From contig JALCCG010000078.1 in the NCBI GenBank assembly GCA_023212695.1, positions 1 through 64,000 of the forward strand: a stretch of DNA of 64,000 nt, in the 5' to 3' direction. The stretch comes from Sporisorium sorghi (taxonomy: Eukaryota; Basidiomycota; Ustilaginomycetes; Ustilaginales; Ustilaginaceae). The translations under genes were made by a program, and so were the position numbers. The notes below the pieces were generated by a model. It did not search any database. It was not told the origin of the DNA and saw only the letters and a list, made by a program, of their open reading frames with translations. Below are positions 8,977 through 18,936 of this stretch, piece by piece; the first letter of the stretch is position 1; every line of letters starts with the position of its first letter.

Positions 8977-9918
8977 ATGGGCCACAGCATCTTCTCGCCG
9001 TACTACTGGTATCTCAAGCTCACCGCCACGTTGGTACGGACGATTGTGTATCTGAAGCGGGGCACGCAGCACTACCTGCGCAATCGACCTTTGCCCGCGG
9101 GCATTGTTCGCGAGACGTTCCAGATCCCCTCTCGCGACAAGGGACGCTTTATCGGCGTCGATCTGTACCGTCCCGCGGATGCGGCTGCGTCCGCCAAGCT
9201 GCCTGTGATCGTCAACTGGCACGGGAGTGGATACGTGATTCCGAGCTGGGGCGAGGACCGCGAGTACGTCGTGCAGGCGGTCCGCGCGCTCGGCTGCGTC
9301 GTGCTCGACTGCGACTACCGCAAGGGGCCCGAGTACCCGTACCCTTCGGGTCACGATGACGCCGAGGATGCGGTGGGCTGGGTGCTGTCGCAGGCGCAGC
9401 GCTTCGATGTGAGCAGGGTGGCGCTGTCCGGCTTCAGCGCCGGTGCAGCGTTCGCGCTGTACGCAGGCAACTTCTACGGCCCAAGCAAGATCCGCGCCAT
9501 CTCGGCGCTCTACCCGCCCGTCGACGTCGCACCCGCCCCGCCCCCGAAGCCCATGCCCTACGAGCCCCGAAGCGGCCTGCATCTCGAGCCCGGCCTGGTG
9601 AAGCTATTCAACAACAGCTACGTGCCCATCCTCGCGACGCGCAGGGAGGCCAAGTTCCGCATCCGTGGCCTCGACACCGAGCGCTTCCCCAACCGCGTCT
9701 TCATCGCTTGCGGCGACCTCGACCTGCTCCACTCGACCGCGAAAAAGTACTTCGCCGAGCTGGCGGAAAAGGAGAAGGACAAGAGCATCACGTTTGTCAG
9801 CGTCGAGAAGGAGGAGCATGCGTGGGACAAGATGCCGCTCGTGCCCGAGTCGGTCAAGGCGCGCGACGACGTGTACCGTCAGATGTTTGACAACTTCAAG
9901 GCGGCGTTCAGCGGCTGA
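8977..9918 (+). CDS. Alpha/beta hydrolase of the hormone-sensitive-lipase (GDXG, fold-3) family
   Basis: A 313-residue intronless protein. The oxyanion-hole motif is HGSG at about 82-85, where the family usually has HGGG. The nucleophile elbow is GFSAG at about 152-156 (Ser154). The catalytic Asp is likely in FIACGDLDLL near 245 and the His in KEEHAWDKMP near 280. The segment DYRKGPEYPYPSGHDDAEDA is the typical HSL-family stretch after the oxyanion motif. Residues 10-25 are mildly hydrophobic and may form a membrane anchor. The family hydrolyses short- to medium-chain carboxylic esters, but the natural substrate cannot be read from the sequence. The ATG is the first in frame and follows the CACAATGG context. 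It is convergent with the carboxypeptidase S gene (183 bp between stops). Confidence 0.87.
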   Translation: MGHSIFSPYYWYLKLTATLVRTIVYLKRGTQHYLRNRPLPAGIVRETFQIPSRDKGRFIGVDLYRPADAAASAKLPVIVNWHGSGYVIPSWGEDREYVVQAVRALGCVVLDCDYRKGPEYPYPSGHDDAEDAVGWVLSQAQRFDVSRVALSGFSAGAAFALYAGNFYGPSKIRAISALYPPVDVAPAPPPKPMPYEPRSGLHLEPGLVKLFNNSYVPILATRREAKFRIRGLDTERFPNRVFIACGDLDLLHSTAKKYFAELAEKEKDKSITFVSVEKEEHAWDKMPLVPESVKARDDVYRQMFDNFKAAFSG

Positions 9919-10101
9919 GTTTGGATCGGGTTGCCAGGAAACCCTCTCTTGCAGCTGCCGCTCACTTCACATGTACATTTGGTGACGATGTATACACTGT
10001 AGACAAGACTGAAGACCCAAGAAAAGGAATATGATGACATTGCTAATCCTAGAAAACATAATATCGACGAACTGCCACATCTTTGACCGCTACTGCAGCT
10101 T

Positions 10102-12030
10102 TCAAAATTCCTCGACGCTGACAGCGCGGAAGAGAGCGGTGTAAAAGTTCGTCGCATCCGCCAGACCTTGGATGGGGTAATGCTCGTTGACCGTGTGAAC
10201 ACCCGTGAGCGTGCCCAAGCCGGTCTTGTCCGGCTTGATGCTCGACGGCCCAAAGCGGATGATGTTGTGCGTGAGGTTGTGGTAGTAGCGCGTATCGGTG
10301 TTACCTTGCATGATCGACGGCGCCACCGTGACAGGTTCGCCGTCCTCGCCGACCCAGACCGAACGCACGAGCTGCGAAAACAGCTTCCACGGCTTAGCCT
10401 GCTCGCCCTCGAGTGGCGTCCACGGCGCCGGCTCGAGCGCACTGCGCGCCTCGTTGATCGTCAGCTTGGACGCACCCACAGGCGAGCTGGCGTTGAGCAC
10501 ATGCTCGCCGAACGCCTCCATCGCCATGTTGTACTGCTGCGCCACGGACGAGAGCACATCGATATAATGCTGCTTGAGCTCGTTAAAGCTGCTCGTGATG
10601 GCGATGCGATGGTCGACGTACGCGGTGGCGCTCTCGGGAAGCGCGTTGAACTTGACACCACCTTGGATGATGTCGACGGCAGTCGTGGTGATGAACTGCG
10701 TCTGTAGCACTGGAGGCATGGCGTGGACGACGCGCTGCTTGGCCTGCTTGATGCGACGCTGGCGACGGCGATGCGACCAGGCATTGACGGGCTGCAGCAC
10801 CAACGAGGTGAACGAGCTCGGCAGCGCGCTCTGCAAGGCCGCATAGACGCCGAGGTGCTCAAAGGAAGACTTGGACGCCCACTCGAGATCCTTGAGCGCG
10901 GTGCGAAGCGGCGCGGGGATGCGCGGACCCTCGCGGACGCACTGGAGGAACTCGAGCTGTGGACCGCTGATCTTGGTCTCGTCCAAGCGGTCGCGCTTGT
11001 CTTCGAGCTGCGTAACAATGCGAGCCAGAAGCCCGATCGAGGTATGCGCGCCAGCCTGGGACGAATGACCGCCAGCAGATTCAACAGTGACGGCGATATC
11101 GACCGAGCCCTTTTCAGCGATACCTGGCAGAGCGACGTTGATGCCGGGACCCATGCTGTCGGATGCAGACAGCACCGGGTTGCCCTCGTCGATGATCATG
11201 GCGATGCTGTCGCGGCCCCAGATCTCCTCGACGCGCTTGGCGAGCCAACCGGCGCCTTGCTTTCCGCCCGACTCCTCGTCAAAGCCAAAGCTGAAGAGGA
11301 TGGTGCGTTTGGGCACCCAGTCGTTGGCGAGAAGCTCCTCAACCGAGGAGAGCAGACTGACGAGCCAGGCCTTGCAGTCGGTCGAGCCACGCCCCCACAC
11401 GACGTCGGTCTCCTCGTCGATGAATCCGCTAAACGGCGGGTATCGCCACTGGTCCAACGTGCCCTGGTTGACAGGAACCACATCCTGGTGCGACATCATG
11501 AGCAGCGGCTTGAGCGAGTCGTCGGCGCCCTTCCAGGTGTAGAGCAGACCGTGCTGGTGCACGTTTTCCAGCTCGAGCTTGTCGTGCACGCGCGGGAACT
11601 CGCTCTTGAGCCACTGGGCAAACTTGGGGAAGGCCTGCCACTGCTCCGGGACATTGTTGGGATCCGGCCACTCGTCGCCGACGGTGGTGTCGATCTGCAC
11701 GGCCTTGCTGAGTCTCGAGACGAGCAGGTCGCGGTCGAGACCGGCGAGACCGTCCTTGAGGTCGTACGGGTCCTGCTGGGGACAGGTGGCAGCGAGTCGA
11801 GCTGGAGTGTCGGCTTGGAACGAGTGGGCGAGCTTCCACAGGCTGTCGTTGACGGAGTTCGAGGCGGCAGTGTCGAGCGACAGGAAGCTGAGCGCGACGG
11901 CTCCCAGCACCATGGCGAGGATGGCGGTCCACTTGGCTGATGCTCCCATCTTGGGCTTGTGGGTCGAGCGCTGAGCAGGACGCTTCTCGTCGGTGTAGAC
12001 GGCACCTTGCTGTGTCGTTGTTGGGAGCAT
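10102..12030 (-). CDS. CPS1: Carboxypeptidase S (vacuolar Gly-X carboxypeptidase), peptidase M20 family
   Basis: A 642-residue intronless protein. A single membrane segment at about 31-51 follows a short charged N-terminus, as in yeast Cps1, which travels to the vacuole as a type II membrane protein. The M20 metal motifs are clear: SHQDVVPV with His171, GRGSTDCK with Asp208, then the catalytic Glu pair in DEESGG (242-243). A dimerisation domain and the C-terminal metal His region (ARYYHNLTHNIIRFGP-like, near the end) follow. Function: zinc-dependent release of C-terminal residues from small peptides for nitrogen recycling. The start is a true ATG and the length agrees with the family (about 580-640). 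Confidence 0.93.
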   Translation of the reverse strand: MLPTTTQQGAVYTDEKRPAQRSTHKPKMGASAKWTAILAMVLGAVALSFLSLDTAASNSVNDSLWKLAHSFQADTPARLAATCPQQDPYDLKDGLAGLDRDLLVSRLSKAVQIDTTVGDEWPDPNNVPEQWQAFPKFAQWLKSEFPRVHDKLELENVHQHGLLYTWKGADDSLKPLLMMSHQDVVPVNQGTLDQWRYPPFSGFIDEETDVVWGRGSTDCKAWLVSLLSSVEELLANDWVPKRTILFSFGFDEESGGKQGAGWLAKRVEEIWGRDSIAMIIDEGNPVLSASDSMGPGINVALPGIAEKGSVDIAVTVESAGGHSSQAGAHTSIGLLARIVTQLEDKRDRLDETKISGPQLEFLQCVREGPRIPAPLRTALKDLEWASKSSFEHLGVYAALQSALPSSFTSLVLQPVNAWSHRRRQRRIKQAKQRVVHAMPPVLQTQFITTTAVDIIQGGVKFNALPESATAYVDHRIAITSSFNELKQHYIDVLSSVAQQYNMAMEAFGEHVLNASSPVGASKLTINEARSALEPAPWTPLEGEQAKPWKLFSQLVRSVWVGEDGEPVTVAPSIMQGNTDTRYYHNLTHNIIRFGPSSIKPDKTGLGTLTGVHTVNEHYPIQGLADATNFYTALFRAVSVEEF

Positions 12031-13446
12031 TGTGTCTTGGCAGTGATCTCGTTGACAACACGATGATGGTGTAGAGGAACGGACGTCGTCCTCGGTCAGT
12101 CGAAGCAGCTGTCCGTGCTCACCATTGGTTGAGCCGATCCGAATGCGGAGCTCAGAATCCCGAAGAAAAGCGAAAAAGAAAGACGCCGGGAATGAGGCCG
12201 AGCCGGTGGAGACGATCTAACAGTCTTTGCATTTCGCTCGGCTAGAGCAAGCGGGACTGCGGTACAGCTGTTCAACCTCGTGGTGAGCTCGGATGGTCGG
12301 AAGGATGTCGATGAGAGTCGAGTGAGCTTTTTTTTTTTTTTTTTTTTTTTTCTTTTTTTTTTTGGGGTTGGAGCTTGGGCATCGCGCGTCGAGAGACGAT
12401 TCTTGAATTTGCCTTTTGTGCGTCACGAGACGAAATGGCAGCCAATGCCTCGAGTATGTCATCGGACAGAACAGAGAGCAGCAAACAAAAGCCCTCTTTG
12501 AATTTCTGCGCTGAAATTGCAGATTTGCTGTGGTCATGCTGCTGCAATGTCAGCAATCCAACAATCCAGCAGCACGCCAGCACGCCACGAAACTCGCTCC
12601 TGCAGCTTTTTTCGCCTTGACGAAAAATGCCAGGCTCGGCTCGGCTTGCTCTGCGGACCAAAGCTGCTCCGTTTGCTGTTCTGTTTCTCTCTCGACTGCT
12701 GACATTTACCGCCTTGGGCGTACTGTACCATGGTGGCGCCTCGTATGCTGGCAATGACGACGAGATCTCTCTCATCCACTTGCTCGCTGTCCTTTGCGTG
12801 CTCCTCGGCCACTTTCCGACGTTGTTTCCCTTTGAGCCTTCTTTGTCAAATTCTGATTGGGTCTTCGCCGGTCTCTCTCTTTTTGCTGCTGCACGAGGCT
12901 CGCTTCGAATGTCACTCGGCCTGACTGCTTGCTGCATCTCTGTCTTCGGGTTAGGTGCAAGGCGGGTCCAGTGCCTCGCTCCTCCTCTCCTGCTAACTCA
13001 CCGCCACTTCGGCTGCAACTTTTTCTCCCGCCCAGCTCCAGCTTCTTTCTGCCGACGCCGACGCCTCATGCCTCCGTCCATTGAGCGTGTGGCTAAGTGA
13101 GATCCGCCTGTTCATGTCCCTTCCTCCCTCTCTTCCAGCAACCTTTCGCTTTCGCCACCACCTACACCTCTCCATCTCCTCACTTGGTCGCCATCGTCCC
13201 GCTTCTCAAAGTAGGAAGCTTCATCACTCGATCGAGCAAGCATCAGCTCATCCATCCAGCGACTCGAATCATGATGATCTGCTAATATCGCGCGCCTCGA
13301 GAGCTTCTGACAAGGCTTTCAATTCATCGCCATCACTCTAGCCTTGCTCCACCCCTCCAACACGTCAGATCCAAACACGCCAATTGCATCCAGCTACCTC
13401 GAACCACCTCGTTCGATCCAGTTCCCCCAACTGCACAAACCTCAAC
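12031..13446. other. Intergenic between divergent CPS1 and the alanine-run gene
   Basis: 1.4 kb with a T24-C-T11 tract at 12328-12363. A 157-codon ATG frame (12627-13100) encodes a hydrophobic, Leu-rich sequence with no recognised domain, and I do not call it a gene. The remainder probably holds two divergent promoters and a long pyrimidine-rich leader before 13447. Confidence 0.55.
12328..12363. repeat. Poly(T) tract, T24-C-T11
   Basis: Nearly pure thymine run of 36 bases in intergenic DNA, one of eight such tracts of 22 or more bases in the window. Confidence 0.98.
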
Positions 13447-14476
13447 ATGGTGACGAGAATACCATCCGAGGCAGGCCCAAGCCACGCCTCTTCCAACTAC
13501 TTTGATCTTTCACCTCGACGCTCGCTCAACCCGGCGTGTCGCGACGTCCAAACCACGCTCTCGTCCTTTCGCTTCTCGACCAACACTCTCGAGAGCCCTT
13601 CGAGCGAAGCGCCACCCGCAATTTCCGGCAGTACATCCGACGATGACGAGTACGTGGAGCCCCCGTGCGGCGTCATCTCCAATAGCCGCAGACCCAGTGT
13701 ACAGAGGACTTCGAGTGCGCCCGAGCCGTCGTCGTCCAAGTCGTCGCTGTTTGTTGAGCCCAAGGGACCCACGGTGCTGCGTCCATCCTTGGCACGTTCG
13801 TGCTCCGAGAGCCGTGCCTCGGGCGTGTTGGAGCGTCGACGTCACAAGATCACCTCGAAAGCCAACTCGCTGCCATCGACGCTCATGCTCGACTTCACCA
13901 ATTTGCCCATGACCATGGGCGCAGGCAACCTGGGTCTTTTGCGCGCCGCTCGCAAGGCCATCGCAGAGCCAACCGGCTTTGATTGGGGTCGCGTCGCCAC
14001 CTCTGCCCCGCCATCTACGAATTCGCGTTTTGTGGCAGCGCAGCAACAAAAGCCCAGCGCCACGAGTACGCCCGTACGTCCAGCCAAATCGGCAGTCACC
14101 GTGTCGCTGCCTGCGTCCACGACGGCATTGACTTCGACCTCGCCGCACTCGCCCAGGACTTCGGTTGGCCTCCCCTCATCGCGCACGTGTGCCGCCTCTT
14201 GCTGGAGCAAATACGCGTCTGCTACCAACGAATCCGAGTGGGACTGGGCTCTGGCAGGAAACGCGCGTGCAACGCACGAGGCACTGCGCTTTAGCGCTTA
14301 CAAGGAGCAGAGGGAGCCGGTGCACGACATTTGGAATCAGCTGCCCGACTGGATGAGCCGTCGCTCGTCGCTGGGTGGACGCGATGCCGACCTGTCGTTG
14401 CGCGGACCGGGGCTGTACAACCCTTTCGCTTTCACCAAGACGGCCAAAGATGGAGCAGGAGCAAGCGCAACCGCAG

Positions 14477-14511
<35 letters not shown>

Positions 14512-14796
14512 GCAGCAGCCGCAGCCGCCGCCGCGGCGGTTTCGGCAGCCACCTCGGCCGCCATGTCGCTTTCCCTGTCGAACCAGAGTCCGCGCAACAG
14601 CATCTCGGGGCGAGGTCGCGTGGTGCAGTCCAAGGTGTCGGTGCACGTCCCTTACCGCGTGCTCGAAGAGGTGCCGCCACAGCTTCCGCAGGAGGGCTCC
14701 ATCTCGCCTCGCGCTTCTTATGTTAGCGCTCCAGAGGCGTCTTTGGATCGGAGCCGATCTCAAAGCGTAGAGAGGGTTGGAGCCGCTATTGCCTAG
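13447..14796 (+). CDS. Hypothetical Ser/Pro-rich protein with a 20-alanine run
   Basis: A 449-residue protein starting at MVTRIPSEAG. The open frame extends upstream to 13384 but only through a TTG, so 13447 is the first ATG, in the context CTCAACATGG. I recognise no catalytic domain. Most of it is low complexity and rich in Ser, Pro and Arg, with many RRxS-type phosphorylation-like motifs (RRPSVQRTSS, MSRRSSLGG). The most ordered-looking part is about 255-330, SEWDWALAGNARATHEALRF, then VHDIWNQLPDWM and GPGLYNPFAF. A run of exactly 20 alanine codons (residues 345-364, 14479-14538, mostly GCA then GCC/GCG) follows. Function is unknown. A regulatory or scaffold protein is possible, but that is a guess from composition only. 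Confidence 0.7.
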
Positions 14797-15712
14797 GTTG
14801 CACATCGCAGCCTCTCCTGCCCTGACCGGCACTCTGCTCGACTCTCCTTCGAAAGCGTCGACAGAGCACGTCGGCCCCGCAGCTTGACCACAAATCACAC
14901 TATCCCTCATGCACGATTGGTCTCATCCATATACCCGTAGCAGGCCCTTTCCTCTGCCCTCGCGTGTTGGTCGACAATGTCCCAACCGCGCCACTGGTTT
15001 CAGCCGTATCCATCGACACCTGTCTCTCTCTAAGTTTCTGGACTTTTCATCTTGCATCTTGTACTACTATTATCCACAGCATAGCGCATAATCGAACAAT
15101 GTCTTTGGCTTCGCAAGTCAGCCGTCTGAAGCAAATGCCATGATTCACTGATGAGCGTTTGAGGCGATGTCAGTGCTCCAAAAGGTCGCCGTGTGCTGTA
15201 GGAAGTGACTCTCTGAGCTGGCCCAACTCGGATCCGGCCATGGCTCTAACGCGTCGATTTTGCGCGGATTCTTCCGGCGAGCATTTTGGCTTGCAGGCCG
15301 CGTTCAGATCTCGAATTCGACTCTGCTGTGATCGTGCGCTATCTGTCCAAAATGCGAATTTGGGATTTTTGGAATTTGGATTGGGGATCGCCTGCTGCTG
15401 CTGCTTTGCCTGTCTCGCACGCCCGATCTGGAAACGGAAATGGGCGACATTTCTTCTTGAGAAAGTGCGGGCATTTTACAAGGCACGAGAGCCTGTCTCT
15501 TTTCTCCAGCGACAGTCCGCTGCTGGTTCGCTCTGGAGCCATCATCGTCGGCGGATCCTCCACAACTCAGTTCGTCAGTTAGTCCGTCGAGAGCGAGTCT
15601 TCCAGATCATCACTGCCAGTCGATTCATCCATCGCATTCTCAAACATACCCACCGACCACCGTCTCTTCCTAACCAATTGTACCCTGGGCAACATTGACA
15701 ACGGCCGCTCTC
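14797..15712. other. Intergenic between the alanine-run gene and MIC60
   Basis: About 0.9 kb. The last 150 bases are rich in short pyrimidine stretches and probably form the MIC60 leader. Open frames here (for example 15159-15698) are short and lack any domain. No RNA gene is recognised. Confidence 0.5.
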
Positions 15713-17755
15713 ATGATGAACCGCGCCGCTGCTCTGCGTAGGGCTTCTGCAGCCGCTCGCTCTCGCGCCCCCGGTGTCCGATCATATGCCACCGCCGGTC
15801 CAGAAGCAGGCTCAAGATCCGTCACCGGCCGCTTCTTGCTATACTCCACCGTCGGTGCCACGCTCTTCTACGGCATCTCCACCGTCGCTGCACTCAACAA
15901 CGACCGATACAACCATTTCTTCGTAGAGAGCATCCCGGGAGGCGAGCGCATCATCGACTACCTCGACACGCACGATGTCGGCCAGGAGATTAAGAACATC
16001 AACCTCGGAGGATATGGTGACAAGGCGATCGACGTGACCAAGACCGCGTACGACAGCGTCAGCGGTGCTGTGGGGCGTGTGCTCGCCGGCGATGCCGGTG
16101 CTGGCGAGAGCGCAGGCGACGAGCGCGATGCTCGACTCAGGGTCGCCGAGGCGCGTGACAAGGCCAAGGCGGAGGTGGAGAAGCTGTCGCAGAAGGCCAA
16201 GGCTGGCGCGAACAAGGCCGAGGACCAGGCCGAGTCTGCGCTGCAGTCCGTGCAGGACAAGACTTCGGAGCTCGTCAACCGCGCCAAGGCCGCCGCTGCA
16301 AAGGCAGAGGCCAAGGTGCGCGGCCAAGCTGCCGACGCCCAGAAGGACGGCCGCAACGTGCTCCAGCGTGCCGTCGACGGCGTCCAGGTCATGACCGACA
16401 TTGGCGCCAACACCAAAGCCGCTCCGTCCAAGAGCGCTGCTCCGGGCAAGGGCCCCAAGGGAGAAGTCGAGGAGACTTATACTGCAGAGCTGCCCGTCAA
16501 CCACGAGCCTCCTGCGGGCTATGCCGCTCCTCGACGTGACCGCGGTCTGCAGGCACCCGAGCAGGGCGCCGCGCGTCTGCGTGACGACCCGCAGGCGCCC
16601 AAGCTGCCGTTGCTCGCGCCTTCCATCAAGAGCCTTTCCGGGTCTGAGCCAATGATCGCCCAGCTTGCCGGCACCATCGACGAGCTCACCACGTTCCTCA
16701 AGGAGACGCCCTCGTCGGGCGCCAAGGCCAAGGGCGTGCTCGAGAGTGCGCAGATCGACCTCGAGCAGCTCAGCCAGCGTCTCGAGACCATCAAGCGCGA
16801 AGAGGCCAAGCGCGTCGAGAACAGCCTCGCCGCGCAGGCCAAGCGCTACGAAGCCCAGATCTCGCAGCAGTCGCAGGAGGCGGCCAACAAACTCTCGAGC
16901 CGCGAATCGGACTGGCAAAAGTCGTTTGACGACGAGCGCGCCAAGCAGATGCACGAGTTCAAGCTGAAGCTCGAAAAGGAGCTCGCGACGCAGAGCCAGA
17001 TCATCAACGAGAGGCTCAAGGAGGAGGTGATTGCGCAGGGCATTGAGCTGCAGCGACGCTGGATGAAGGACATCAAGGCCAAGGTGGAGGAGGAGCGCGG
17101 AGGGCGTTTGGCCAAGCTCGACGAGCTGGCTACGGAGCTCAAGAGTTTGGAGAAGGTGAGTTTGGACAACAGCAGCGTGCTGGATGAGAACGTGTCGGTG
17201 CATACGCTGTGGACGGCGGTGCGGGCGGTGCAGCATGCGCTCGACGATGTGTCGGCGACCAAGCGGCCGTTTGGCGAGCAGCTGCGTGTGCTCAAGGGCA
17301 CGTCCAAGGCGCGCGACGACCCGGTGCTCTCCGCAGCCATCGAGGCGCTCGACGCCAGCGGCGCCGCCGACACGGGCGTCGAGTCGTTCACCACGCTCAA
17401 GCAGTGGTTCGACAACAAAGTAGCTCCACGCGTGCGTCAGGTCTCGCTCGTACCCGCCCCCGAAACAGCGGGCGTGCTGTCGCACCTGGCGAGCGCGGCA
17501 CTCTCGCCGATCCTGTTCCACAAGAAGGGTCTCGTGCAGGGCGACGACGTGCCCTCGGTCATCGCAAGGGCAGAGTACTACCTCGACCGCAAGGACCTCG
17601 ACTCGGCCACGCGCGAGCTCAACCAGCTCAAAGGGTGGCCCAAACTGCTCGCGTCCGACTGGCTCGCCGCATCGCGCAAACGCCTCGAGGTGCAGCAGGC
17701 ACTCGACGTCGTCCAGACCGAGGCCAGCTTGGCGTCGCTCATGGTTTCTGCCTGA
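15713..17755 (+). CDS. MIC60: MICOS complex subunit Mic60 (mitofilin, Fcj1)
   Basis: A 680-residue intronless protein starting MMNRAAALRRASAAARS, an Arg/Ala-rich mitochondrial presequence. The open frame reaches 15695 only through TTG. A single inner-membrane helix lies at about 41-61 (FLLYSTVGATLFYGISTVAA). A long Ala/Lys/Glu-rich region and a coiled coil follow (about 310-470). The conserved C-terminal mitofilin domain ends with LSPILFHKKGLVQGDDVPS, then EYYLDRKDLDSATRELNQLKGWP and a final helix. Known role: core of the MICOS complex that forms crista junctions in the mitochondrial inner membrane. Its neighbours are also inner-membrane proteins: the next two genes encode complex I subunits. 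It is convergent with NDUFV2 (274 bp). Confidence 0.93.
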   Translation: MMNRAAALRRASAAARSRAPGVRSYATAGPEAGSRSVTGRFLLYSTVGATLFYGISTVAALNNDRYNHFFVESIPGGERIIDYLDTHDVGQEIKNINLGGYGDKAIDVTKTAYDSVSGAVGRVLAGDAGAGESAGDERDARLRVAEARDKAKAEVEKLSQKAKAGANKAEDQAESALQSVQDKTSELVNRAKAAAAKAEAKVRGQAADAQKDGRNVLQRAVDGVQVMTDIGANTKAAPSKSAAPGKGPKGEVEETYTAELPVNHEPPAGYAAPRRDRGLQAPEQGAARLRDDPQAPKLPLLAPSIKSLSGSEPMIAQLAGTIDELTTFLKETPSSGAKAKGVLESAQIDLEQLSQRLETIKREEAKRVENSLAAQAKRYEAQISQQSQEAANKLSSRESDWQKSFDDERAKQMHEFKLKLEKELATQSQIINERLKEEVIAQGIELQRRWMKDIKAKVEEERGGRLAKLDELATELKSLEKVSLDNSSVLDENVSVHTLWTAVRAVQHALDDVSATKRPFGEQLRVLKGTSKARDDPVLSAAIEALDASGAADTGVESFTTLKQWFDNKVAPRVRQVSLVPAPETAGVLSHLASAALSPILFHKKGLVQGDDVPSVIARAEYYLDRKDLDSATRELNQLKGWPKLLASDWLAASRKRLEVQQALDVVQTEASLASLMVSA

Positions 17756-18029
17756 GAACTTGGCGCTGCAAAATGTCGCTCTTTAGATGTGTGCGTATCG
17801 AGATGGATCCTCAAAAAATGGTCTTTTCTTCGTCTGGTTGGTCTGCGTTCATGGAGTGTGTGGCTGCTCAAGAGTGTGACTGAGGAAGGCTCCTTACGGC
17901 GGGTTGGCCATTGGACTCTGCGGTGGGTCATGATCGGTCGTCAGGGCGAGAGATGGAAGCTGAGAAAGGTGTTCAAGATTATCTAGCATGGATGTCGCGC
18001 GCTACTGATGCAGTTCACTTGCCCGAACA

Positions 18030-18936
18030 TCAGGCGAATTCAGGAACGCAGTGCTTGCCTGGACCGTATGGCTGTGTTGGCGATCGAAGCGAAGTTGACA
18101 CAAAAAGCAAGAGAGTCAGTAAAGAGGTGTACGGCGAAACGAAACAAGAGCTGGCGTCGGAAAGCGACGATACATACTTCTGAAGTGAGAGCGGTTCGAC
18201 CGGTAGCAGGCTCAGACGAGTGGCGGCCGGACTGCGGGCCGGGCTTGACCTTCTCGCCATTCGAAAGCTTCTCGATAATGTTGACCATGCTTTCCGGGGT
18301 CAAGTCCTCGTAGTAATCGTCGTTGATCTGGATCATCGGAGCGTTCGCGCACGCACCCAAGCACTCGACCTCGACCAACGTAAACTTCTTATCCTTCGTC
18401 GTCTGTCCAGCCTTGATACCCAACTTGCCCTCGAGCGCCTCCAGGATCTTGGTCGATCCACACCCGCCCAACATGCACGGCGTAGTCGTGCACAGCTGCA
18501 AAAAGTACTTGCCCACAGGCTCGCGGTTGAACATGGTGTAGAACGTCGCCACCTCGTACACACGCATGGGCGGCATCTCGAGCAGCTTGGCCACGTAGTT
18601 CATCACCGAGATCGACACCCACCCGGAGTTCTGGCGCTGACCCAGGTCGAGCAGCGGAATCACAGCCGCCTTCTTGTACTGCGCCGGATAGTGCGAGATG
18701 ATCTCCTGCGCCATCTTGGCGTTCTCCTCGTTGAACTCGAACGGGATGTCTGGGTTGTTGTAGTCCGTGTTGCGGTGAACAAAGAGCGAGTCCGAGGAAC
18801 GGGCGGCCGAGGTAGTGAGCGTGCGGCTGGCAGTGATGCGCGAAGAGCTGCTGGCGACAGCGGCAACATTGGATCGAGCCGCAGCGCCGGCGACGGATCG
18901 CAAGAGCGTGCGCGAACATGTACGGAGAGCAGCCAT
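18030..18936 (-). CDS. NDUFV2: NADH:ubiquinone oxidoreductase 24-kDa subunit (NDUFV2), two exons
   Basis: Exon 1 is 18178-18936 and exon 2 is 18030-18071, giving 266 residues. The intron (18072-18177, 106 nt) has donor GTATGT, a CTGAC branch motif and acceptor ACAG. It is needed because the unspliced frame runs into unrelated sequence after LTSE, whereas splicing gives [17 protein letters not shown], the expected fungal C-terminus. The first 45 residues are an Arg/Ser-rich mitochondrial targeting sequence. The 2Fe-2S (N1a) ligands are Cys149 and Cys154 ([10 protein letters not shown]) and Cys192 and Cys196 (CLGAC). The protein belongs to the NADH-oxidising module of respiratory complex I. The ATG at 18936 is the first in frame; upstream extension uses only TTG. 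It is divergent from NDUFS8. Confidence 0.94.

Noticed and set aside
10723..11940. 405-codon plus-strand frame opposite carboxypeptidase S
   Set aside because: Shadow of the real gene: GC-rich codons keep the opposite frame open. Similar long shadows exist opposite MIC60, VPH1 and ITFG1-like genes.
12627..13100. 157-codon hydrophobic ATG frame upstream of the alanine-run gene
   Set aside because: No domain, mixed codon use, and a position in the long leader/promoter region. It could be a small membrane protein but cannot be supported.
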